Assembly (NCBI RefSeq): GCF_013100865.1
Contig: NC_048301.1
Location: forward strand, 91,898,059-91,962,058
Reading direction: 5' to 3'
Origin: Trachemys scripta elegans
Taxonomy: Eukaryota > Chordata > Testudines > Emydidae
DNA length: 64,000 nt
Position numbers and translations under genes: made by a program
In this document: in pieces, positions 12,985 to 23,444 of the stretch
Layout: the number at the start of each line of letters is the position of its first letter
Numbering within the stretch: the stretch's first letter is position 1
Notes under the pieces: generated by a model
Seen by the model: the letters and a program-made list of their open reading frames with translations, nothing else
What the model was told of the DNA's origin: nothing
The model's database searches: none

Positions 12985-13185
12985 GGTCCACTGAAGACAG
13001 CAGTGGACTGGGATTCAGAAAACCTAGGCTCTATTCTTGGATGTGTCACTATCCTGTGGGATGACTTTGGCCAACTCATTTTACCTCTTTATCTCTGTTT
13101 CCTCATCTGTCCTATAGGGTTAATGATGTTTCCCTCCATGAGATCTACTGATGAAAAGCGCTATGTAAGAGCTAGGTATTAGTAT
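12985..13185 (+). repeat. MIR-type SINE
   Basis: The segment has the order expected of MIR. A GTGGACTGGGATTCAG head is followed by a decayed tRNA-like CTAGGCTCTATTCTTGG, then GACTTTGGCCAACTCATTTT, CTCTGTTTCCTCATCTGTCC and a tail near GATGAAAAGCGCTATGTAAG. MIR/CORE-SINEs are shared across amniotes, so this is an old insertion. Confidence 0.8.
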
Positions 13186-14623
13186 CTTTACCTGGCCACA
13201 GTAGCATCTGAACTGCACAGCTACATAATTACGACTGTCTAAATGACCACTAACTCCTACCAACATCATTTTCCTTTCTGTTCAGAAATTGAGGAAATTA
13301 AATGGCCAAAAAGCTTCGCTAATGCAGTGTTAAGGTAGCAAGATGGTGTATCTCATGTCTGCCCTCTACGAGTGATACCCCAGTTTGCCCATATACCATA
13401 CTGACAGCCTTTGCTCTGTACTGCACACAAGCTATTTACACCCACCCTACACTCAAACATTAGCTGACTCCACATAAACACGACATCTGCTAAATTTTAC
13501 AACCTCTTCAACCCCTTTTACAAACCCTTCACCCTTAGATGCATACAATGCCATCTAACACTGTTCTTTCACTTACCTTTTATTAAACCACACTCATCTG
13601 ATGACAATCCCTATGGCAAGAACTCTGTGCCCTGCTAGTGACACAACTTACACAACTCCGTACTGAAATGAGACATACCGGATCTCTTGAGGCCCAGATG
13701 AACCTCTTTCCGCTGATCACACACAAGGGTCAGGGACAGGGGTTCACATATATGCCTCAGAGGGCCACAACCCTCTACCCCCTGATTGTTTCTTAACACA
13801 ATCACTGCTTTTCCAAGCTACTCCAACTAATTCCTTCACCATTCAATACAGCTACACCTAACACAAGGCATGCAGCTGGAGTGCAGATAATTCCCAATAA
13901 TTATTGCCAGTTCCAGGGGCATAGAGTTAAGCTTGCATGGGCATTCACCATAACTTGGTATTTCCTGGTTTTCACAAGTTTGAGTTTTGCTGAAGGACAT
14001 TCTGGAAGAACACAAGATACACCACCAGGCAACCTTAACTCTGCGCTAATTATTATTTTTTTTTTGACATTTAACAGCAGCCTTCCAGAAGTGCTTTTTT
14101 CCTCACAAAGGCTAAAAATAGCAATTCAGATATTAATTTCTCTATCCTCAAGTGATTTTGAAACTGTTTAATAGGAAAAGAGAGTTTCCAGACTCAGAGC
14201 CTGTGTGATTATTTCAATTGATTTTTTTTTTGTAGTATAAACCTCTGAATATAGAAATTTATAACAAGTGTGGATAAAATCTTCATTCGAACATCTGAGA
14301 TGCACCCTTTCAGTTTAATATCTATCTGTTTTGAATTAGTGTAATAATGTCAGTCAAAGATGAAGATGTATATTGCAATAGGAATCTGTCCTTATTCTGT
14401 AAAACAAAACCTGTTTTTGAGATGGCTTTTTCTGGGTTTTTATAGGTGGAGTTGGTAGCACTACCTATAGTGAAAGTTGCCTAACACTTTTCATTATAAG
14501 ACACTCATAATTTGTGTATAATTTTATTAAACTTCAGCCAGTTGGATTGAAATTTTCCATGCTGGATATATGCGCCTCAGGCTGAATTATTTTTGAATGT
14601 TCCAGCTGAAATGGTTTAGCCAT

Positions 14624-14652
14624 GTCGGAGAGAGAGAGAGAGAGAGAGAGAG
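14624..14652. repeat. (GA)n microsatellite
   Basis: About 14 uninterrupted GA dinucleotides are followed by GGAGGG. Confidence 0.9.
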
Positions 14653-14858
14653 GAGGGAAAAATACATTCTTTCCAACATTAAAACAATATCCTTACAACT
14701 GTTTCGGGAAGTTCTAGAACCCTTATGATTTGGAAGATGGGCTTGAAATTGGGCAAGGGGGGGCTCAGTCTGGTGTCAGGCATGTGACTTTTGGCTTCCT
14801 CATGAAAATTTGCCAAAACTAGTTTAGGTTATGAACCTCTGAAAAAAATCTCAATTTT

Positions 14859-14938
14859 AAATTTGTTAGTCTCTAAGGTGCCACAAGTACTCCTCGTTGT
14901 TTTTGCTGATACAGACTAACACAGCTACCCTCTGAAAC
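14859..14938 (-). repeat. Dispersed repeat family B, minus-strand copy
   Basis: The plus strand reads AATTTGTTAGTCTCTAAGGT, then GCCACAAGTACTCCT and ACAGACTAACACAGCTACCC. This is the reverse complement of the copies at 44298 and 63945. The family is very abundant in turtles; its class is not certain from this window. Confidence 0.7.
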
Positions 14939-15549
14939 CTGAAAAATCACAGTTGGCCTCTGCACCCTAGAAACTTGTTAGAGTTTGGCAGCTAAATTCT
15001 CTGAAAATTCCATCAGCGCCAGGCATGCTTCAGCCCAGTATTTTTATGTAATATATGAAATATGGTACAGTATCAAAATAAAAGCAGATTAGTTGTAGTT
15101 CTGCGACTGCTAGCTGATCTCAGAATTGATATCTGAAAATACATTTAAAGCACTGATTTTTACACTTTCTAAAAAAAAATTGATTTTATCGTTGTAGCTA
15201 TCTGTTGTGAACACATGCAGGAACTCAGACAAGATGTGCAGATCTTGTGTCATAGTCAAATCTTTTCATGACACTTAAAAGAATAAAAGGACTTTACAAA
15301 CATAGCCCTGATCCTGCAAGATCTACATATGTACATAATTTTATGTAGCTGGAATAATCCCAGTGGCTTTAAGTTTAAATCAATATGCAGGTTTTGGAAA
15401 ACCACGTCCATAACAGTGTTATATAAAGTCACTTTGAACCCTACAGAAATCTAGTCATCTTGAGGGTAGGGGAATTTAATAACTATTTAACAGTGCCGTG
15501 TCACCAAATAACATTTTTAATCTAGAAGGTGAACTCCTATCATATTAAA

Positions 15550-15718
15550 CTGAAACTTGAAGTCTTTAAATCATGGTTTGAGGACTTCAGTAACCAAGCC
15601 AGAGGTTATGGGTGTATTATAAGAATAGGTGGGTGAGGTTCTGTGGCCTTCAATGTGCAGGAGATCTCACTAGATGATCACAATGGTCCCTTCTGGCCTT
15701 AAAGTCAGAGTCTATGAA
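15550..15718 (+). mobile_element. CR1 LINE, 3'-terminal fragment
   Basis: The segment has the characteristic CR1 3' end: GTCTTTAAATCATGGTTTGA, then GGTTCTGTGGCCTTCAATGT, then CTAGATGATCACAATGGTCC, CTTCTGGCCTTAAAGTC and TCTATGAAAC. CR1 is the dominant LINE of turtles, crocodilians and birds and typically leaves short 5'-truncated copies. Confidence 0.8.
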
Positions 15719-18087
15719 ACTGCCAGGAGAATGTGGCATGGTAGGTAGAATATAAAAATCCAAGTTGGAATGTGGCCAGACACTGAGGTTCATTTTTATT
15801 ATTCATTTTTTAAAAAGTTGTTTGTGATCTTTAATTACCAAATTGGTAAACACCTCTTTGCTTTACCTCTCACCCAAAAGATGGCATTTCCTGTAGCACA
15901 GTGCCCTCTAGCACAATACTAGGACATCCCTTAGCAACTCAAGTGACAGAAGGGAAACAGCAATTTTCAGATATTTTAAGACCAACTGAAAATTGTAGGG
16001 ATGCTAGACTTCTCTAACAAAGATCACAAGAATCTTTTATAACAAAGTGTCAGGCAACTTAAATATTGGGGTTGCCATCTGCTCCCCCTATAATCAAAGA
16101 ACAGTAGTTCTAAAATTCCACTACTTAGGTTTCCAGAAGCATTTAGCATTTAGAACAGAGTTTAGGCTTTGGCCATAGGGATACAGATTGTGTATAAAAT
16201 TGGCCAAGGACATAACATTGTTGTCATTTCTGTAATTCTTCTGCAGTTGGTATTTTTAGTAAATCAAGATGAAGTCCAGAGTTCAGCTGATAAATTTTGT
16301 AGGTGTACTTTGCTATAAACAGTTTAAAATTGAACATTTCCTTGGAAGTATAGAATATGTGATTTGGATTTTTTTGGTCCTTAATGTGTGTGTGTGAGTT
16401 CCTTAAGTTATCAAAATTATATCCGTATCAGTTTTAAAAACAACAATCATCTGCCTAATGGTTCTCATATTTTATAAAGTGTATTTATTTCAGTAATTGG
16501 TTTTCTGTTTTTGCAAGTGTCTACTCTTTTGAACCCAGTAGATTTTTGAAGTTTCTATTTACACTTTAAGCTGCCAACAATGTTGGTTTTGTTTTGTTTT
16601 GTTTCACAAGACATAGTGAAAGTATTTTTTTTTATAATGGTTTCCCTATATTTTAAAATAAAGTTATGCACTGGTGCTGAAGTTCCATTCATGTTCTTTT
16701 GGATAAAGGAATCATAATAAAACACCACCATAAGCTGCTGTTCTGTCAATGTATTGGAGTCCTATTTTGAAAAGACCACTTCTTTGAAGTGAGAGGATAG
16801 CTCAGTCTTCATGACCATTTGATCCTTGGTGCCTCTGTCAACAAGGGTGTCATAAGGGGTGTTTTTTTGTTATGTGACTATCTAACTATATTAGGAACTG
16901 GATGGAGATCATAGCTATCAAATAGTAACCACCTCCAATTATTACTGGCTTTGGCTGGACTCAGAGGATTTACCCAGAGTTGAAAACCACTCAGACCTAT
17001 TCCCAGTCTTTCATTACACCAGTCTGTCAATTTCTAACTTCCATTTTTTATAATAGCCATCAAAAACTTATCCATTTTTTTAGCAAAAATTTCCCATCAC
17101 AATGCAATTATATTCATTTGTTGCTGAGCTGCTCTTGAGTTGTGGATGTCTGGTAAATACTTCAAAAAAAAATTAAGCATTTAAAAAAAGACCCACACAA
17201 AACAGATGCTTTAATAAACTTTGCAAACAGATACAAAGGAAGAATTAAGCTACATTTTATTTGCATAAAGTACTAATTTTAAAAATATTTGCAAAACAGA
17301 ACTTGCAGAAATATTCAGTTTCTTTACTGTAGTCACATTCCTGTTGCAGCATGTTGTGGTCAGATTCTGATATTACATCAATCCAGTTGTAATAGATACA
17401 TAGTTAAGCAGTTTATTTTGGGATCTAAAACTGCTCTAAGAATAGAGTAGCTCTTCTTTCAACGGGAAAGGAAAGATAAATTAAAACATGAAACCAAAAA
17501 AGGAAAAATGGAAAAAAGCAGATAGGAGAAAACATGTAAGTAAGAAAGAAACATGAGGGGAGAAAAATTAAAATAAATTTATAGTGGTAGGGGTGAAGGC
17601 AGTGGGGAAATTCATGAAGGGATGGCTGTTACTTATGGATTCTGTAAGCAAACTACACAATATGGTGACAAACATAATATATCAGACTGGAAAGCTGAAG
17701 CTTAAATTTTAGGCTACCAAAACAGACTTGAGTTTTATGGTAAATGATTTTCCTTACAAAGAGTCTGTAGGTTTAACTTCAAAGGATGTTTATCTGTCTC
17801 ATGAAGTTTCTTCATTTTGACAAAACATTATCAGAGGATGTAAAAGCAGTATTTCCTTTAATTCTCAAATGTAAAAATCTGTTTTCAAAGTGTTTAAATG
17901 TCTCGTCTCAGAAGGGCGATTTTAAGTGATGATCTTAGTGGAAAGACAGTACTAGTAACAAGTTGAGCGTTTGGGTTTTTTTGCCTAATGATGGTAATTT
18001 GCAGAGACACACTTCTAATCATTAAAATTAGAGATGGAAAGGTTTTTCTGGATCATCCATTCCATTCGCTTGCTAGTGCAGGGTATA

Positions 18088-18203
18088 TGCCCCATTTCAG
18101 CAGAGCACTTAAGCTCACACCTAATCTTTAAGCATATGTTTGACTGCTGTTTGAATTCATTGGAACTAAGCATGTACTCAAAGTTAAGCATATGTTTAAG
18201 GTT
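18088..18203. repeat. Old palindromic amniote repeat (AAGCATATG type)
   Basis: Short blocks repeat in both directions: GCAGAGCACTTAAGCTC, TTTAAGCATATGTTTGAC, GAATTCATTGGAACTAAGCA and GTTAAGCATATGTTTAAG. This fits a decayed inverted-repeat element centred on the GAATTC. It is followed directly by a run of 24 T (18208-18231). Confidence 0.45.
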
Positions 18204-18207
18204 TGGG

Positions 18208-18231
18208 TTTTTTTTTTTTTTTTTTTTTTTT
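18208..18231. repeat. Poly(T) tract
   Basis: This is a run of 24 T, the longest homopolymer seen here. It is likely the poly(A) end of a minus-strand retroposed sequence, or slippage. Confidence 0.85.
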
Positions 18232-18373
18232 GCTGACTTGGAACCATAGTCCCCAACTAGAAGGCGTGCCAGATATGCTTGTAATTGTTAAATAGCAGCA
18301 GATTTAAATCTAGCTCAAAAGGTTTTTAAAATGTTTTAATTGTTTTACTGCACAAATGAACAGAAGCATCATA

Positions 18374-18510
18374 AAGTACCGGATGAGGGAGTATCCACAA
18401 TAACTGTGGAACACTAGTCATTGTATAACATGGATATTAAATAAGCATATGTTCTCTATTTGTAAAGTTAGCCCATCAAGTTATTGTGGATACTCCCTCA
18501 TCAGGTACTT
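18374..18510. mobile_element. 137-bp MITE with 32-bp terminal inverted repeats
   Basis: The left arm 18374-18405 and right arm 18479-18510 are reverse complements with one mismatch. The ends read AAGTACC and GGTACTT. The 73-bp centre is AT-rich and non-coding. No clear target duplication could be fixed: TA precedes the left end, AT follows the right. Arms this well preserved suggest a fairly young non-autonomous DNA transposon. Confidence 0.65.
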
Positions 18511-18584
18511 ATTATGTCTGTTCATTTTCTTCCCGTGTAGCAGCTGACATACCTATTAAATGACTAGTTAAAACTTGTATGTAG

Positions 18585-18766
18585 TGTAGTTGTAGCCGTG
18601 TTGGTCCCAGGATATTAGAGAGACAAGATGGGTGAGGTAATAACTTTTATTGGACCAGCTGGTCCCTTACAATATGCACTAACTGCTTATGCTAAACAAT
18701 CTGATCCACCTTGCATTTTGCTGCTGGGAATTAGTTTCCCAGACCTGAAGAAGAGCTCTCTGTGGC
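18585..18766. repeat. Dispersed repeat family A, copy 3, internally inverted
   Basis: Bases 18585-18660 are a forward family A head (TAGTTGTAGCCGTGTTGGTC through TTTTATTGGACCAGC). From 18661 the sequence appears to run as the reverse complement of the downstream part of the same family: GGTCCC, GCTTATGCTAAACAATCTGA, then TTTCCCAGACCTGAAGAAGA. A twin-priming-like or rearrangement event would explain the fold. The inverted part abuts DIRS sequence at about 18767. Confidence 0.55.
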
Positions 18767-20091
18767 CTGAATACGGATCCCGCTCACGAGCCTCATCTGT
18801 CTCTTCGGCGTCCGCGGTACCACCGCTAATGCCACCACCACTGGCACCGCCGTCTGACAGGAGTGTGCCACAAAGGGACACGGCACCGCCTAGCCAGATG
18901 ACGGCACTGACGGGCACCTTGCACCCAACACCGCAGGCACCGTCCAGCACGCCTCGTCGCTTGGTGTCGACCCCGGTACCGGCTGCGGTGCCGCATCCCA
19001 AGTCTGCACCGGCCGCGCAGCCTGAGTACCGTGTGCCGCAGGCCCTCGTGGAGGGAGAAGGGGTAGATGAAGGCCCTCTTCAAAGGATCTCTTCCTCCTC
19101 ATCTCCGGACGAGGCAGTAGTGGGAACCTCAGCGGCACCGGCCTTGGAGGACAATAGGATCCTCCAACAACTGCTTACTCGAGCAGCCCAAAGCCTCTCA
19201 ATCCAGACTGAGGAGATCGAGGTAGACACGGATCCAGTGATTGATATCCTGACCCTGTCAGGCCCATCCAGGGTAGCCCTACCTCTCATAAAGATCATTA
19301 CGGACACAGCCCGCATCTTGTGGCAAACCCCTGCCTCATTGGCCCCTACGGCCAAAAGGACTGAGAGGCGATATTTCGTTCCAACCAAGGGCTATGAACA
19401 TCTTTATACACACCCTCCCCCGGACTCCCTAGTGGTGGATGCTGCCAACCAGAGGGGTTTCAAGGGGCTACACCTAAAAATAGAGGCCAAAAAGTTGGAC
19501 CTGTTCAGGCGCAAGGTTTATTCAACGAGGGGCCTGCAGTTGCGCATTGCCAATCAGCAAGCCATAGTGAGCCGGTATGGACGCAACACATGCTCGGCTT
19601 TGTCTAGGTTCACAGACCTCCTTCCGCAGGAGTCGCGAACTGAGTTTTCCGCCCTTGAGGAGGGAAGATTGATTACCCGGGATTCCCTACAGGCGGCCCT
19701 GGACGTGGCCGATTCAGCTTCATGCACGTTGGCGACTGGTCTGGTAATGAGGCGTGGAGCCTGGCTTCAAGTGTCCGGCCTCCCTCATGAGGTCCAACAA
19801 ACGATCCAGGACCTCCCTTTCGAAGGGCCCATGCTCTTCTCAGAGAAAACCGATAAGAGGCTTCATAGCCTAAAGGACTCACAGACCACCCTCTGTTCAC
19901 TAGGCCTCCACACCCCTGTCACCCAGCGTAGACAGTTTAGGCCACCGCAGGCCCCTTGGCCGTACCAACCTCAAAATCGAGGGGATGCCTCACGCAGAAG
20001 GCCAAGGACTGGCAGGAGGAGGCAACAACAGCCCTTCGGCCAGTCTTCTACCCAACCAAGGCCTACACAGGGGCCTAGACCACCATTTTGA
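18628..20091 (+). CDS. DIRS gag-like ORF with a foreign N-terminus
   Basis: The frame is open for 487 codons. Residues 1 to about 46 are read from the adjoining family A repeat, so the first ATG is not the native gag start and the true N-terminus is missing. Residues about 47-175 are Ser/Pro/Ala-rich and look disordered. Residues about 180-420 form a more ordered region with QQLLTRAAQSL, an acidic stretch and a helical-looking segment around DLFRRKVYSTRGLQLR. The C-terminus is very basic and Gln/Pro-rich (ASRRRPRTGRRRQQQP), as expected of a nucleic-acid-binding gag tail. I see no CCHC zinc knuckle. The stop at 20089-20091 precedes and overlaps the pol frame. The DIRS assignment rests on context more than on a domain signature. 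Confidence 0.6.
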   Translation: MGEVITFIGPAGPLQYALTAYAKQSDPPCILLLGISFPDLKKSSLWPEYGSRSRASSVSSASAVPPLMPPPLAPPSDRSVPQRDTAPPSQMTALTGTLHPTPQAPSSTPRRLVSTPVPAAVPHPKSAPAAQPEYRVPQALVEGEGVDEGPLQRISSSSSPDEAVVGTSAAPALEDNRILQQLLTRAAQSLSIQTEEIEVDTDPVIDILTLSGPSRVALPLIKIITDTARILWQTPASLAPTAKRTERRYFVPTKGYEHLYTHPPPDSLVVDAANQRGFKGLHLKIEAKKLDLFRRKVYSTRGLQLRIANQQAIVSRYGRNTCSALSRFTDLLPQESRTEFSALEEGRLITRDSLQAALDVADSASCTLATGLVMRRGAWLQVSGLPHEVQQTIQDLPFEGPMLFSEKTDKRLHSLKDSQTTLCSLGLHTPVTQRRQFRPPQAPWPYQPQNRGDASRRRPRTGRRRQQQPFGQSSTQPRPTQGPRPPF

Positions 20092-22017
20092 TGGCCTGGT
20101 CGAGGACGACCTACTGGTCAGAACTCTGGATCCTACCACCCTTACCTTTTCGTCACGTCTGTCCCCCTTCTATCGTGCGTGGGCCCGGATCACGTCCGAC
20201 GCTTGGGTACTTCGCACTGTAGAGGAGGGATACTCTATCCAGTTTTCCTCCCTCCCACCCCACCAGCCCCCCTCCCTGTCCCTCTTCAGGGACCCTTCTC
20301 ACGAGCAACTTCTACTTCAAGAAGTTCAGTCCCTCCTCGCATCAGGGGCAGTAGAGGAGGTTCCTCAGGAGCTACGGGACAAGGGCTTCTATTCTCGATA
20401 TTTCCTAATATCGAAAGCGAAAGGGGGCCTCAGACCCATTCTAGACTTGCGCGGTTTCAACAAGTTTGTGAAGAAGCTCAAGTTCCGCATACTCTCCCTG
20501 TCTTTCATCATTCCTTCCATGGATCCAGGAGACTGGTATGCCGCCCTCAATTTAAAGGACACATACTTGCATATTGCGAAATCCCTCGGCACAGGCATTA
20601 CCTCAGGTTTCTCGTGGGCAATGCTCATCTACAATTTACGGTTCTGCCCTTTGGTCTGTCAGCGGCCCCAAGGGTCTTCACGAAGTGCATGGCAGTCGTG
20701 ACTGCCTTCCTGCGCAGACACGGGATCCAGGTGTTTCCCTACCTGGACGATTGGCTCATCAAGGGCAGGTCCAGGGCACAAGTGGAGGCTCAGGTGGTCT
20801 TTGCCAGGCAAACCTTTCTCGAGCTCGGCCTCTTACTCAATGAGGCCATGTGCACACTATCTCCAAACCAAAAAATCGAATTCATAGGAGCGGTTCTGGA
20901 CTCGACACACGCCAGGGCATATCTTCCAGATGCCAGATTCCGGACTATATCCAACATTATCCTCGGCCTCCAACATTACCCCACCACCACAGCAAGAGGC
21001 TGCCTCAAATTACTAGGGCAGATGGCAGCATATACCTACGTGGTGAGACACGCCAGACTCAGACTGCGCCCACTCCAGTCTTGGTTGGCATGGGTTTATC
21101 GGCCAGTCAGGGACTCCCTAGAGTTGGTGGTGACGTTACCTCGGCCGGTGCTGGACTCCCTTCAATGGTGGCTCGACCCGCGGGTGGTCTGCGCAGGAGT
21201 TCCTTTCCTCGACCCCGAACCTTCCCTCTCCCTGGTAACGGACGTATCGGATCGGGGATGGGGTGCTCATCTGGGCGATCTCAGAACCCAAGGCCTTTGG
21301 TCACGAGAGGACCTTTCGCTCCACATCAATGTCAGGGAATTACGAGCTGTGCGTCTCGCATGCATAGCCTTCAAACCCCAGCTGGCAGGCAGATGCATTT
21401 CTGTCCTCACGGACAATACTCCAACGATGTTCTATATCAACAAACAGGGTGGTGCTTGCTCCTCTCCCCTTTGTTGGGAAGCCCTCGCATTATGAGACTT
21501 TTGTGTACAGAACGTTATTCACCTGACAGCATCCTACCTCCCGGGGGCGCAAAACGGGCTCGCGGACACACTCAGCCGCTCGTTCCAGGGTCACGAGTGG
21601 TCTATCCGCTGGGATATAGTTCTCTCAATTTTCCGGCTCTGGGGTCATCCCCAGGTGGACCTGTTTGCCTCCACCGAGAACAGGAAGTGTCACCAATTCT
21701 GCTCCCTCAAGGGACACAGTCCGGGGTCCCTAACAGACGCCTTTCTCCTTTCTTGGGCAGACGGGCTATTTTACGCCTTTCCCCCGATTCCCATGATTCA
21801 CCGAGTAATTCTCAAGGCCCACAGAGATCTCGCGCTGCTCATCCTGATAGCGCTGGCGTGGCCACGCCAGCACTGGTACACGTCTCTCCTGCACATGTCT
21901 ATGTGGGAGCCACTCAGGTTGCCCCTACTGCCGGACTTGATCACACAGGATCGCAGTCGCCTGCTTCACCCGAACCTGGAGTCGCTCCACCTTACGGCCT
22001 GGATGCTCCATGGCTAA
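19985..22017 (+). pseudogene. DIRS reverse transcriptase / RNase H, frameshifted
   Basis: The frame begins in phase 2, overlapping the gag end, and encodes a leader (LVRTLDPTTLTFSSRL) and RT fingers with GLRPILDLRGFNKFV and DPGDWYAALNLKD. At about 20576 an apparent one-base deletion moves the sequence to the next frame. That frame carries the rest of RT: FTVLPFGLSAAPRVF and the catalytic YLDDW box near 20740. The RNase H domain follows with LVTDVSDRGWGAHLG, INVRELRAV and SVLTDNTPTMFYINKQGG. A TGA at 21493-21495 interrupts it, after which the same frame continues (GLADTLSRSFQGHEW, VDLFASTENRKC) to a TAA at 22015-22017. The region is recognisably functional in origin but inactive in this copy. 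Confidence 0.85.
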
Positions 22018-22874
22018 ACCCGGTGGAGTTGCAATGCTCTCATCAGGTCATGCAGGTCCTTCTGGGTAGCAGGAAGCCCTCTACAAGGACCACGTACTTG
22101 GCCAAGTGGAAGCGCTTCTCCCTCTGGGCCACACAACAGAGTCAGGCCCCCTTGCTCGCCCCAGTCCCCCTCATATTGGACTATTTGCTACATCTGAGAC
22201 ATCTGGGACTAACTCTCTAGTCGGTTCGAGTACACCTTGCTGCAATCTTGGCGTTCCACCCGGGAGAGGAGGGTACCTCTGTGTTTGTGAACCCACTCGT
22301 TACGCGGTTCCTTAAGGGCCTTGACAGACTGTTCCCACACATCCGCCAACCTGTCTCGGCTTGGGACCTCAATTTGGTCCTGTCCGTCCTCACAGGGTCT
22401 CCCTTCGAGCCGTTGGGTTCGTGCTCGCTGTTATATCTTTCATATAAGGTAGCGTTCTTGGTGGCTATCACATCAGCCCGGAGGGTGTCCGAACTCAGAG
22501 CTCTAACATCTGAACCCCCGTTCACCGTCTTCCACAAGGAAGTCAACCCAACTTTTCGTTGCTGTGGCCGACAGGATAAAAGGGCCTCCGGTCACGTCAC
22601 AGCGAATTTTGGCTCGGATCAGAACCTGTATCCGGGAGTGCTACAGTCGGGCCAATATACCAGCCCCGCCTATCACGGCCCACTCCACAAGAGCGCAGGC
22701 CTCTTCCATTGCGTTCCTGGCCCAGGTCTCGACGCAGGAAATTTGTAGAGCGACCACCTGGTCCTCAATCCGCACCTTACGGCGCACTACACCATCACAC
22801 ACCAGGCCAGAGATGCTGCTTCTTTTGGCCGCGCAGTTCTCCAGTCTGCAGTAACCTCCGACCCCACCGCCTAG
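21960..22874 (+). pseudogene. DIRS tyrosine recombinase, degraded
   Basis: The N-terminal core-binding part (SRKPSTRTTYLAKWKRFSLW) overlaps the end of pol in another frame. A TAG at 22218-22220 interrupts it, and the same frame resumes with LVTRFLKGLDRLFP and VAFLVAITSARRVSELRAL, which carries the first catalytic Arg. At about 22540 the sequence changes frame and probably lacks several dozen codons, then continues with LFVAVADRIKG, CIRECYSRANIP and the catalytic block ITAHSTRAQASS. A last shift near 22780 restores the first frame for HYTITHQARDAASFGRAV, which carries the nucleophilic Tyr, ending at TAG 22872-22874. All key motifs are visible, but no single frame encodes them. Confidence 0.8.
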
Positions 22875-22889
22875 ATTCGAACTTGTGAG

Positions 22890-23238
22890 TCACCTGCTTG
22901 GAATGGACATGAACAATCACTCGAAGAAGAAAAATGGTTACTCACCTTCTCATAACTGTTGTTCTTCGAGATGTGTTGTTCATGTCCATTCCAATACCCA
23001 CCCTCCTACTCCTCTGTCGGGGTATCGGCAAGAAGGAACTGAGGGGGTGGAGGTTCGGCTGGCCACTATATACAGCGCCATGAAGGCGCCACTCCAGGGG
23101 GCGCCGAAGCCGATCCTGCGGACGCTGCTATTGTAAAATCTTCCGGCTGGCATGCATGCGGCGCGCACACACCTGCTTGGAATGGACATGAACAACACAT
23201 CTAGAAGAACAACAGTTACGAGAAGGTGAGTAACCGTT
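22890..23238. repeat. DIRS 3' terminal zone with inverted repeats
   Basis: The block CACCTGCTTGGAATGGACAT occurs at 22891 and again at 23170 in direct orientation. Between them, 22936-22994 is the reverse complement of 23175-23233 with few differences (GGTTACTCACC against GGTGAGTAACC at the tips). The 180 bp between the arms are GC-rich. This is the expected split terminal/internal complementary repeat architecture that DIRS elements use to regenerate their ends through a circular intermediate. Confidence 0.75.
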
Positions 23239-23444
23239 TTTTTAAGACACAATATTTTGGGTATTACTTAGCTCTTGATCAAATAAAATGGCAGAAGGAA
23301 GCTAAACGACTATCTCAAACATGAAAGAAAAATTGAAATAATGTATATTTAGCTTGGAGCAAAGAGGAGGTGTGCTTGAATAACCTGTCTTAATGTGTAA
23401 CAATGTAAATTTGAATATGATATAGGAAAAAAGGAGATGCATAC

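Larger units (their letters stand above)
18767..23238 (+). mobile_element. 5'-truncated DIRS retrotransposon
   Basis: The order is a gag-like frame, then reverse transcriptase and RNase H in overlapping frames, then a tyrosine recombinase, then a terminal zone of inverted repeats instead of LTRs. This is diagnostic of DIRS elements, which integrate with a tyrosine recombinase and lack integrase and LTRs. The base composition (GC-rich) contrasts with the AT-rich intron. The 5' terminal repeat is missing: gag sequence starts abruptly against a family A repeat. Frame breaks occur in pol (about 20576, a nonsense codon at 21493) and in the recombinase (22218, about 22540, about 22780), so the copy is dead as it stands. 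It lies in HIPK3 sense orientation. Confidence 0.88.

Noticed and set aside
18628..18766. The ATG at 18628 as the native start of DIRS gag
   Set aside because: The first ~46 codons read through a dispersed repeat also present at 3719 and 8793, so the start is accidental and the gag N-terminus is missing.
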